Below the pieces are notes generated by a model. It worked only from the letters and a program-made list of their open reading frames with translations. It was not told the origin of the DNA and searched no databases. Both the position numbers and the translations under genes were made by a program. 64,000 nt of DNA. Source: Pelomonas caseinilytica (GTDB taxonomy: Bacteria > Pseudomonadota > Gammaproteobacteria > Burkholderiales > Burkholderiaceae_C). Positions 1 through 7,178 of this stretch are shown here, piece by piece (within the stretch, counting starts at the first letter, position 1; every line of letters begins with the position of its first letter). The stretch is taken from positions 1-64,000 of the forward strand of contig NZ_JAJTWT010000013.1 of the NCBI RefSeq assembly GCF_021353235.1, read 5' to 3'.

Positions 1-42
1 CGAGCGGCACCGCCACGTGCGCCGCGGTTTCCTCCCTCGAGG

Positions 43-115
43 CTTGTTCAACACCTGCCCTCTACTGGGTGTCGTTCGCACCACCGGCATGTCGCGCGGG
101 CAGGTGTCGAACAAA
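43..115. repeat. 18-bp inverted repeat with 37-bp loop
   Basis: The arms at 43-60 (CTTGTTCAACACCTGCCC) and 98-115 are complementary at 16 of 18 positions. The structure lies in the first 288 bases, where no convincing coding region is visible. It could be a terminator-like hairpin of a gene left of the window or the end of a mobile element. No T-tract follows either arm, so a classical terminator is not favoured. Confidence 0.5.
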
Positions 116-288
116 CCTAAACGATTGCCGCCCTTCGTCGGCGCCTTGGCTAGACGCAGCACACCCAAAGTCGAATGAATCGGATGACGTCTCTGCGGAG
201 CAGATGCAGGAATGTCATCTGTTGCTCCCGTGGAATCCGCGCTGCCCTGTCGAGCGCTTCGACAACCTGCCTCGGACCGGCTCGACCC

Positions 289-939
289 TCACCACACCAG
301 CCCATGCGGCAGCTGTGCCGGCCCGAACACGAAATGCAGCACCCTGCGCCGGCTGGTGCCGCAAGCCTTGGAGGAGGCGTGCAGGGCCAGGGGACGCATG
401 AGCAGGGCGTCGCCGCGCCGGGCTGGCACGGTGACGCCTTGCGCCCTCCCCAATTGCACCGCCCGCTCGGGGTCGACCCGGCCCAGCCGGTGTGACGCGG
501 GGACGATCCGCAGCGGGCCGTCCTCTGGCGAGCAGGGGTCGACGTGGATGCGGACCGCGAGCAGTTGCGCGAGCACGGCGTCGGGAGGCTGGACGAACCA
601 GGCGCCTTCCTTCTCGCTCCAGCCCGAAAGGGCCGGGTGGTCGACGCGGCCTGCGACGGGGATGCTGAGGTCCTGGTGGATGGGCACCAGCCAGTTCCTG
701 GCGGCGGATTTCTCGAAGAAGGTGCATTGGATGGCCCGTGCGCGAGCCGGCAGCGCCTTGCCGATTTCCGGGTGAACCATGACCCTGCGTGCCAGCGCTG
801 CGCACCAGTCCTCCTGCAGCAGGCGCCTCGAACCGACGCCCGGCGCCGCGCAGGCGTCGAGGGCTTGCGCGACCTGGCCGCACTCCGCGTCGCTCAGCAG
901 CTTCGGAACGAGAACGAAACCGTCGGCGGCGAGCGTCAT
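289..939 (-). CDS. Phytanoyl-CoA dioxygenase (PhyH) family protein
   Basis: This 216-residue protein looks like a cytoplasmic Fe(II)/2-oxoglutarate-dependent oxygenase of the PhyH superfamily. An HxD metal motif (His98-Gln-Asp100, in VPIHQD) is followed by a distal His187 (LALHASS) and an arginine cluster at 197-199 that would bind 2-oxoglutarate, the expected order for the double-stranded beta-helix fold. The ATG at 939 begins MTLAADGFVLVP, the usual opening of the family. It lies 77 bp downstream of a solute-binding protein gene on the same strand. The substrate cannot be told. At the short end for the family, it resembles the small prokaryotic PhyH proteins often described as hydroxylating amino-acid or small-molecule substrates. 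Confidence 0.8.
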   Translation of the reverse strand: MTLAADGFVLVPKLLSDAECGQVAQALDACAAPGVGSRRLLQEDWCAALARRVMVHPEIGKALPARARAIQCTFFEKSAARNWLVPIHQDLSIPVAGRVDHPALSGWSEKEGAWFVQPPDAVLAQLLAVRIHVDPCSPEDGPLRIVPASHRLGRVDPERAVQLGRAQGVTVPARRGDALLMRPLALHASSKACGTSRRRVLHFVFGPAQLPHGLVW

Positions 940-1016
940 TTCCAGGCCCTGGGCATCGGCATGCCTGGAGCATAGCGAGCGGCCGCCTCCGTCCGGGTGG
1001 CCCGCGGGCCCGCCCT

Positions 1017-1799
1017 TCACATGAAGCCGCGCTCGATGGCCTGCACGCGCTCGCGCACCCTGGGCTGCTGGAGCTGGCCGTCCAGCGCGTCCAGCCAGGG
1101 CTGGGCCTGGGGCAGTGCCTTGCGGATGCCGAGGTGGAAGGGCACGGCTGGCGCCACGAAGGGCGCCGGCGCAGAGACGATGGCCTGGTGCAGGTTGAGC
1201 TTGCGCAGCCGCCACAGGGTCACCAGGGGCGAGAGCACCACGTGCACGTCGACATGGCCGCTCAGCACCATGCGGTAGGAGGCGTCGTGGCTGGTCACCC
1301 ACTCCACGTTGGGGAAGTCCGCGAACTGCTGTTCGGCCCATTGGTTGCCGCGCTGGTCGACGAGGCGGAATGCCTTGAGGGCGTCCCGTGAGGTGAGCTG
1401 CTCCAGCTCTCGGCGCCGCGGGTGGGCGGCGCTGAAGAAGAGGTGCGGCTCCAGCGTCACCACCGGCACGCGGTTGAAGAGGGCGTAGCGCCGGCGGTCG
1501 TCGGAGGCGAAGGTGCACAGCGCGTCGGCCTGGCCCGATTCGACCCGCGACTGGGCCCGCCGCCACGGCCGCGCCGTGTGCTCCAGCCGCAGCCCGGGCA
1601 ATGCCAGCCCGAAGGCCAGCTGCAGCACCTGGGGCAGCACGCCCAGCACCGCGCCTTCGGGCGCCTCGGTGTAGGAGTACGGGGCGTAGTCGTCGTTGTA
1701 GCTGACGCGCAGCAGGTCGCCGCCGGCTCGCGCTGCCAGGGGGGCGCCCATCCATGCGATGCAGGCATGGCAGGCGGAACGGCGCGAGAGCTTGACCAT
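1017..1799 (-). CDS. Periplasmic solute-binding protein, SBP_bac_3-like
   Basis: A 260-residue secreted protein of the transporter substrate-binding family 3 fold. The chosen start at 1799 (MVKLSRRSA) gives a short basic n-region, a hydrophobic stretch and an AARA-G cleavage region. Mature sequence features such as YNDDYAPYSY near the N-terminus and a ...FHLGIRKALPQAQPWLDAL C-terminal segment are typical of polar amino-acid receptors. No permease or ATPase gene is adjacent, so it may be an orphan receptor, a common situation in Burkholderiales. A longer in-frame start at 1859 exists but would spoil the signal peptide. Confidence 0.72.
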   Translation of the reverse strand: MVKLSRRSACHACIAWMGAPLAARAGGDLLRVSYNDDYAPYSYTEAPEGAVLGVLPQVLQLAFGLALPGLRLEHTARPWRRAQSRVESGQADALCTFASDDRRRYALFNRVPVVTLEPHLFFSAAHPRRRELEQLTSRDALKAFRLVDQRGNQWAEQQFADFPNVEWVTSHDASYRMVLSGHVDVHVVLSPLVTLWRLRKLNLHQAIVSAPAPFVAPAVPFHLGIRKALPQAQPWLDALDGQLQQPRVRERVQAIERGFM

Positions 1800-1894
1800 C
1801 GACGGGGTTCCGGCTGTGGAACTGGCGCGGATGGTATCGGCTGCGGTGCCGCGGCGCACCTTCCTCGACGGTCCAGTGGAGGCTGCCGGCGGGC

Positions 1895-2266
1895 GTGTCA
1901 GCGCGGCTTGTGCAGGCAGCGCCGGGCGCCGGTGCGTCGGCGGGAGCGGCGGCTTTCGCGAGCAGCGCGCATCAGCCGCAGCGCGAGGTCGCCCGCCCGG
2001 TCGAAGGCGATCAGCGGCGCCTTGGCCCAGGCCTCGGGTTGCGCGTGAACCTGGCCTGCGGGCGGAATCGCGCGGACGTCAGCGCCGAGTTCCTCGCCCT
2101 GGGCGATGCCAGCAAGCACCTGCAGCAGCTGCACGCCGGCTTGATTTATGTGCCGGTCAAGAACGTCGAACTCGGCACCGAGTTGATCTGGGGGCGTCGC
2201 GTGGCCTGCTCGGGCCCGCGGGGAACCCTGGGGCGGCTCGACCTGGTGGCGCGCTACGCCTTCTGA
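1895..2266 (+). pseudogene. C-terminal remnant of a DcaP-like outer-membrane porin
   Basis: The frame ends with about 65 residues that look like the last beta-strands of a DcaP-type porin: alternating strands (HAGLIYVPVKNVELGTELI), a WGRR turn and a terminal RYAF, with the C-terminal Phe used by the BAM machinery. Upstream of about 2035 the frame loses porin character, is arginine/proline rich and has no signal peptide, although a porin of this kind should be about 350-400 residues. I read it as the decayed 3' end of a porin gene. A GTG at 1895 opens the frame but translation is doubtful. Confidence 0.55.
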
Positions 2267-2333
2267 GCGGCGGCGTGATCCCCGTCAGCGCCGCGGCGTT
2301 GAAATGCGCTCGAACGGCCAGCCAGGCGCGCCC

Positions 2334-3446
2334 TCAGGCCGGCACGCGCACGGCCAGGCGGGCGGCTTCGATGGCGGCGATCAGCGCCTCTTCGGAATAG
2401 GGCTTGCCCAGCAGCTGGGTGACGCCGGCAGCGCGGGCCTCGTCCTGCTTGTCGTCGGAGGAGGTGATCATCAGCACGGGCAGCTCGGCCGTCGCGGCGG
2501 CGGCCCGCACCTGGCGGGTCAGCTCGAAGCCGTCGATGCCGGGCATCTCGACGTCGGTGATGAGTACGTGCGGACGCTCGGCCGCCATCAGCTCCAGGGC
2601 CTGCTCGCCGCTGTCCGCCAGGGCGACGCGGTAGCCCTGGCCGGCCAGCAGGCGGCTGATCTTGACGCGGACGATCTTGGAGTCGTCGGCGACCAGCACC
2701 AGGGTCTCGTCGGCGCGCAGCTCGCGGGTGGCGGCGGCGCGGGCACGGGCTTCGGCGGCCTGGCGTTCGGCCTCGGCCGCCGCCTCGGCTTCGCGGGCCG
2801 CGGCCTCCCGTGCAGCGGCTTCCCGGGCGGCTTGTTCAGCGGCCTGGCGCTCACGTTCGGCGCGCGCGGCGGCTTCGGCGGCCTCGCGGGCGCGGCGCTC
2901 GGCATCGGCGCGTTCCTGGGCGAGGCGGGCCTCGGCGGCTTCGGCCGCCTGCCGGGCGGCCTGGGCTTCCCGCTCGGCCTGCTCGGCTTCCTCTCGGGCC
3001 CGGCGTTCGGCGTCCAGGCGTTCGGCTTCCCGCCGTTCAGCCTCGGCGCGTTCCTCGGCCAGCCGGCGCGCCTCGTCGGCCACGGCCTGCTGGCGTTGGG
3101 CTTCGGCCCGGGCTTCGCGCTGGAGGGCTTCTTCCTGCTCGGCGCGGGCGCGCTCGGCTTCCAGGGCGGTTTCGGCGGCGCGCTGCTCGGCCAGGCGCTG
3201 GGCCAGGCCGGTCTCGATCTCGCGCATGTGCTCGGCCTCGGCCCGGGCCGTCTGGCGCTCCAGTTCGGTGGCCACGCGCTGGGCGCGCGAGGCATGCTCG
3301 GCCTGCTCCAGGGCCATGCGCTGGGCTTCGCGGCGCGCAGCGGCGTCGCGGGCGCGCTGCTGGCGGCGGCGGCCCAGCCACAGCAGAAGGACGACCACGC
3401 CCACGGTGAGGGCGCCGGCCAGGATCCAGGTCAAGGGCTCGTTCAT
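2334..3446 (-). CDS. Membrane-anchored coiled-coil response regulator (REC) protein
   Basis: A 370-residue protein with an unusual plan. A single membrane segment (about residues 7-24) is followed by a long Ala/Glu/Arg-rich coiled coil (about 27-235) and a C-terminal CheY-like receiver domain (243-366). The receiver has the acidic pair in VADDSK, phosphoacceptor Asp298 in LITDVEMPG and Lys348 in LLGKPYS, so it should be phosphorylatable. No output domain follows and no histidine kinase is next to it. The start at 3446 (MNEPLTW) puts the membrane segment right at the N-terminus. It may act as a membrane-tethered scaffold or motility/chemotaxis-type adaptor; this is inference. Confidence 0.75.
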   Translation of the reverse strand: MNEPLTWILAGALTVGVVVLLLWLGRRRQQRARDAAARREAQRMALEQAEHASRAQRVATELERQTARAEAEHMREIETGLAQRLAEQRAAETALEAERARAEQEEALQREARAEAQRQQAVADEARRLAEERAEAERREAERLDAERRAREEAEQAEREAQAARQAAEAAEARLAQERADAERRAREAAEAAARAERERQAAEQAAREAAAREAAAREAEAAAEAERQAAEARARAAATRELRADETLVLVADDSKIVRVKISRLLAGQGYRVALADSGEQALELMAAERPHVLITDVEMPGIDGFELTRQVRAAAATAELPVLMITSSDDKQDEARAAGVTQLLGKPYSEEALIAAIEAARLAVRVPA

Positions 3447-3534
3447 CGTCGTGTAGGGCCGCGCGGCACGCGGCAATCGCGCATCATCACGCGCGGCGGT
3501 GTCAGCTTAGCGAAGACGGCAGTGTCTTCGCGCC

Positions 3535-5955
3535 TCAGAGGGCTTGAAGCGTGCCGGAAGTCCCGTTCCGGGCCATCCCGCCCGCCGCGGCGGGGCGCCT
3601 CGGCGCGGGCAGGGCCTGCACCTCGAAGGGCAGGCGCACCCAGCGGCCACGCCCGTCCATGGCGGTGAGGGCATGGGAGCCCTCGCGGGTCAGCGTGAGC
3701 AGCTGGCTCGCGCCGGGCTGTTCGCTGCTGCCGATGAACTGGCCGTCCAGCAGCCAGGTGACGCCCTGGCTGGCGCCCACCGCCTGCAGGCGCAGGCTGA
3801 TGCTCGCCTGGCCGGGGGTGGGCCGCAGCACGCTGCCGGGCTCCAGGCCGACGATGCGCAGGCCCGCGGCGGCCGGCGTCGACGGCACGCAGCCGGGGCG
3901 CCAGGGCAGCAGCTCGACGGGGTCGCGCTCGGCGGTGTCGAGGAAGGGCTGCAGCAGCGTCGGCCAGCGGGCGACGTCGTGGCGCACGGCCTGGTCGTCG
4001 CAGTCGGGCCGCACGCGCTCGCGGCCGGCGCTGCCGTGGGTCCAGGCCGCCTCCACGAGCCCGGTCGGCCGGAGCCGGTCGGGCAGCGTGGGGGGCACGG
4101 CGCCGTCCAGCGTCCAGGCGGTGCGCCGCTTCAGGCACTGGCCGGGGGGCGTGGCGGCCTCGGCGCCGCCCAGCGGCCAGCAGATGGGCACGGCGCTCAC
4201 GCTGGCGGGCTGGTGGCGCGGGCCGAGCTGTTGGCGTGCGTCGCTGGGGCCGAGGGCAGCCGCGAGGTCGCGCAGCAGCGGTGCCGCGGAGTTGGCGCCG
4301 AAGTGGCCGGGGTTGGGCGTGCCGTCGGGCCGGCCGATCCAGACGCCGAAGGTGTAGCGGTCGGTCACGCCCAGGGCCCAGGCGTCGCGGAAGCCGAAGC
4401 TGGTGCCGGTCTTCCAGGCCACGCGCTGGCTGCTCTCGCGAAAAGGGTTGCCCGGCCGGCCGCCGCTCTCCAGGATCTCGCGCACGATGAAGGCGGCGCC
4501 CTCGCTCATCAGCCGCGCCTCGGTGGCGGGCTCGGCCGGCGTAAGCCGCGGCCGACCCGCCAGCCCGCCGCGCGCCAGGGCCGTGTAGGCGCCGACCAGC
4601 TCCTCCAGCGAGGTGCTGCCGCCGCCGAGGATGAGGCTGAGGTTGGGCGCCGCGTTGGCCGGCATGCGCAGCCTCAGCCCGGCATTGCGCAGCCGGCCGG
4701 CGAAGCGCTCGGGGCCGAGGCGGTCCAGCAGGTCGACGGCGGGCACGTTGAGAGAGCGCTGCAGGGCCTCGGCCACGCTGACGGGGCCGGAGAAATCGGC
4801 CTGGAAGTTGCCGGGCGCATAGCCGCCGAAGTTCTGCGGCGCGTCGATGAGCAGGCTCTCGGAGTGGATCAGGCCTTCGTCCAGCGCCATGGCGTAGAGG
4901 AAGGGCTTGAGCGTGGAGCCGGGCGAGCGGTGGGCCTGCACCATGTCGACGTGGGCGCCGCGGCGGGCGTCGTTGAAGTCGGCCGAACCGGCATAACCGC
5001 GCACTTCAAGGGTTCGGTTGTCGACGACGAGCGCGGCCATGGAGGCGGCGTCGGGCAGGGTGTTGAGCCGGTCGGCCAGCAGTTGCTCCAGCCGCGCCTG
5101 CAGGCCGGCGTCCAGCGTCGTCTGGATGACCGCCTCGGAGCGGCCGGCGCGGCGCGCCTGCTTGCGCAGCCGCTCGGCGGCCAGCGGGGCCAGCCAGCGG
5201 GCGCGCAGCGGCGGGGCGAAGACGCGCTCCAGCTTGGCGTCGGCGACGTCGGCGGCGCTCCAGACGCCCAGGGTCTGCATGCGTGTGAGCACCTTGTCGC
5301 GGGCCGCCTGGGCCGCGGCCACGGCGCGGTCGGGCCGCAGCCGCGTGGGCGACTGGGGCAGGGCGACGAGCAGGGCCGCCTCGGCCTGCGAGAGCTCGGC
5401 CGCGCCCTTGCCGAGGTAGGCGCGGCTGGCCGTCTCCACGCCTTCCAGCGGCCCGCCCATGGGTGCGAGGTTGAGGTAGAGGGACAGGATCTCGTGCTTG
5501 CTGCAATGCAGCTCCAGCTGCAGGGCGCGGGCGATCTGGCGCAGCTTGGCGGGCACGCTGCGGCCGGCGGCCCTGTCGTCCACCAGGCGGGCAACCTGCA
5601 TCGTCAGCGTGGAGCCGCCGGAGACGATGCGCCCATGCCGCGCCCACTGCCAGGCCGCGCGCGCCAGCGCCACGGGGTTGACGCCCGGATGCCAGCGGAA
5701 CCAGCGGTCCTCGTAGTGCAGCAGGGCTTCGAGGTAGCGCGGCGACACGGCCTCGGGCGTCGTGGGCTGGCGCTGCGCGCCGTCGTCGCCGGCCCAGCTG
5801 CGCAGCGGCGTGCCGTCGGCGGCGAGCACCGTCAGCGTCGGCGAATCGGCCGCGGGCGTGGGCAGGGGGAAGGCGAAGTCCAGCGCGAGGACGGCCAGCA
5901 GCAGGGCGGCGAGCGTGAGCTCGAAGCGGCGCAGGCGGGAGGCGGGCAGGCGCAT
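3535..5955 (-). CDS. pbpC: Penicillin-binding protein 1C
   Basis: An 806-residue bifunctional class A penicillin-binding protein of the PBP1C type. After a membrane anchor (about 10-30) comes a GT51 glycosyltransferase domain with catalytic Glu82 in HYEDRWF and the GGSTLTMQ motif. The transpeptidase domain has Ser347-Thr-Leu-Lys350, SLN at 401-403 and KTG at 515-517. The tail from about 700 matches the PBP1C C-terminal domain. PBP1C extends peptidoglycan glycan strands in the periplasm. In many proteobacteria it sits beside an alpha-2-macroglobulin gene; that partner is present here at 7179-12362 but separated by a toxin-antitoxin pair and a DUF5329 gene. Confidence 0.95.
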   Translation of the reverse strand: MRLPASRLRRFELTLAALLLAVLALDFAFPLPTPAADSPTLTVLAADGTPLRSWAGDDGAQRQPTTPEAVSPRYLEALLHYEDRWFRWHPGVNPVALARAAWQWARHGRIVSGGSTLTMQVARLVDDRAAGRSVPAKLRQIARALQLELHCSKHEILSLYLNLAPMGGPLEGVETASRAYLGKGAAELSQAEAALLVALPQSPTRLRPDRAVAAAQAARDKVLTRMQTLGVWSAADVADAKLERVFAPPLRARWLAPLAAERLRKQARRAGRSEAVIQTTLDAGLQARLEQLLADRLNTLPDAASMAALVVDNRTLEVRGYAGSADFNDARRGAHVDMVQAHRSPGSTLKPFLYAMALDEGLIHSESLLIDAPQNFGGYAPGNFQADFSGPVSVAEALQRSLNVPAVDLLDRLGPERFAGRLRNAGLRLRMPANAAPNLSLILGGGSTSLEELVGAYTALARGGLAGRPRLTPAEPATEARLMSEGAAFIVREILESGGRPGNPFRESSQRVAWKTGTSFGFRDAWALGVTDRYTFGVWIGRPDGTPNPGHFGANSAAPLLRDLAAALGPSDARQQLGPRHQPASVSAVPICWPLGGAEAATPPGQCLKRRTAWTLDGAVPPTLPDRLRPTGLVEAAWTHGSAGRERVRPDCDDQAVRHDVARWPTLLQPFLDTAERDPVELLPWRPGCVPSTPAAAGLRIVGLEPGSVLRPTPGQASISLRLQAVGASQGVTWLLDGQFIGSSEQPGASQLLTLTREGSHALTAMDGRGRWVRLPFEVQALPAPRRPAAAGGMARNGTSGTLQAL

Positions 5956-5958
5956 GGA

Positions 5959-5999
5959 TTGAGTCTTATCGACGGCCGGGGTATTCTAGTCAGTCTGAC
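5959..5999 (+). promoter_or_regulatory. Candidate sigma-70 promoter and operator of phd-vapC
   Basis: TTGAGT (5959-5964), a 17-bp spacer and TATTCT (5982-5987) form a plausible promoter pointing at the antitoxin gene. The palindrome GTCAG-T-CTGAC (5989-5999) immediately follows the -10 box, where a Phd/YefM autorepressor would be expected to bind. The operator role is inferred from position only. Confidence 0.5.
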
Positions 6000-6013
6000 C
6001 AGATGGAGCGGTG

Positions 6014-6310
6014 ATGAGCACGGCAAAACGAGACCGATCGACCCGCCCGGGGCGCCCCGGGCATTGGGTGCTGCAGGACGCCAAGGCGCGCTTTAGCGAA
6101 CTGGTGCGGCGCGTGCACAGCGAGGGACCCCAGCATGTCACCGTGCATGGCCGGGACGAAGTGGTGGTGATCACGCTGGACGACTTTCGCCGCCTCAAGG
6201 GCGAGCGGACGGGGCGCGACTTGATCGAGGCCATGCAGGCTTCCCCGTGGCGCGACGCCGAACTCGACGTGAGCCGGTCGCCCATGCCGGTGAGGGACGT
6301 GGAGCTGTGA
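6014..6310 (+). CDS. Type II antitoxin, Phd/YefM family
   Basis: A 98-residue antitoxin. The region WVLQDAKARFSELVRRV...GPQHVTVHGRDEVVVIT is the typical Phd/YefM DNA-binding dimer fold, followed by a C-terminal tail expected to wrap the toxin. The ATG at 6014 is preceded by GGAG; a GTG one codon earlier is also possible. Its stop overlaps the toxin start (GTGA), so the pair is translationally coupled. Antitoxins of this family repress their own promoter with the toxin as co-repressor. The pair lies on the plus strand inside an otherwise minus-strand cell-envelope block, suggesting insertion. Confidence 0.88.
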   Translation: MSTAKRDRSTRPGRPGHWVLQDAKARFSELVRRVHSEGPQHVTVHGRDEVVVITLDDFRRLKGERTGRDLIEAMQASPWRDAELDVSRSPMPVRDVEL

Positions 6311-6726
6311 CGGGCTATCTGCTGGACACCAACGTCATCTCCGAGCTGCGCAAGCCCCGCCCCGAACCGCGTGTTCTGAAATTCGTGGCCGCGCAATCGC
6401 TGGAGAGCCTGCACATCAGCACGGTGACGCTGGCGGAGATCCGCTACGGCATCGAACGTCTCCCGGACGCCGGGCGCCGCGCTGAACTGACGGCCTGGCT
6501 CACCCACGAGGTGAGGCCCCTGTTCGAGCAACGCGTCCTGCCGGTGTCGGAAGACGTGATGCTGGTCTGGCGGCTGCTCGTGGATGCCGGGCGCAAGGCC
6601 GGGCATACCTTCTCGCAGCCCGACCTCATCATTGCAGCCACCGCCGCCCATCACGGGCTGACCGTGGTGACGCGGGACGTGTCGGAGTTCGAGCACGCCA
6701 AGGTGCCGGTTCTGAACCCGTGGTGA
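6307..6726 (+). CDS. VapC-type PIN-domain toxin
   Basis: A 139-residue PIN-domain ribonuclease. It begins at the GTG at 6307, overlapping the antitoxin stop, and reads MTGYLLDTNVISELRKP, giving the first conserved acid Asp7 in the canonical LLDTNVISE. Further conserved acids lie in TLAEIRYGI, SQPDLIIAATA and VVTRDVSEF. VapC toxins cleave tRNA or rRNA in a metal-dependent way. A start further upstream at 6247 would run in a shadow frame inside the antitoxin gene and is not credible. It converges with the DUF5329 gene, 19 bp away. Confidence 0.9.
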   Translation: MTGYLLDTNVISELRKPRPEPRVLKFVAAQSLESLHISTVTLAEIRYGIERLPDAGRRAELTAWLTHEVRPLFEQRVLPVSEDVMLVWRLLVDAGRKAGHTFSQPDLIIAATAAHHGLTVVTRDVSEFEHAKVPVLNPW

Positions 6727-6745
6727 TGGCGGTGGCCGCGCCAAA

Positions 6746-7132
6746 TCAACCGGGCTGACGAGGCGCCGACGCCGCCCGAGCCGCCCTCACCTGCAGCAGC
6801 TCCGCCTTCAGCCACTGCGCGCTTTCCACCGGCGCCTTGCCGGCGCAACGCACGAGGTAGGGCTTGCCGCTCATGCTGCTGGCAGAGGCGCCGCGCTCGA
6901 TGAACTGCTCGGCGGTGCTCACCATGCCCTTGCCTTCCAGATAGTCGAGCTTCTTCAGCAGGTGGGCCTTGGCTTCGGCGCCGGCATACCAGCTGCCGTT
7001 GCGGTTGAACTCGCAGCCCGAGGACTGCAGGCGGGTCAGCAGGGCGTCGACCTCCGTGCGGGCGGTGGGCGGCAGCGGCGCGGCCTGGGCGGTCAGGGCG
7101 ACCAGGAGGGTGGTGAGCAGAGGGAGGCGCAT
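6746..7132 (-). CDS. DUF5329 (YfeK-like) periplasmic protein
   Basis: A 128-residue exported protein. MRLPLLTTLLVALTAQA forms a compact signal peptide, and the mature part carries the family pattern C-EFNRNGSWY...EAKAHLLKKL...AEQFIERGASASSMSGKPYLVRC, with two cysteines that could form a disulfide. This is the DUF5329/YfeK family, whose function is unknown. A start at 7162 (MNRHAHSNF) would add ten residues before the signal peptide; neither start has a good ribosome site. It lies 46 bp downstream of the macroglobulin gene, so co-transcription is likely and a periplasmic or envelope role plausible. Confidence 0.75.
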   Translation of the reverse strand: MRLPLLTTLLVALTAQAAPLPPTARTEVDALLTRLQSSGCEFNRNGSWYAGAEAKAHLLKKLDYLEGKGMVSTAEQFIERGASASSMSGKPYLVRCAGKAPVESAQWLKAELLQVRAARAASAPRQPG

Positions 7133-7178
7133 GGCGAAGTTCGAGTGTGCGTGTCGGTTCATGGCCGGCCGCGCGGCT

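Noticed and set aside
69-775. Several overlapping plus-strand frames at the left edge
   Set aside because: They are short, Arg/Pro/Ser-rich and run opposite the PhyH gene or have no family features.
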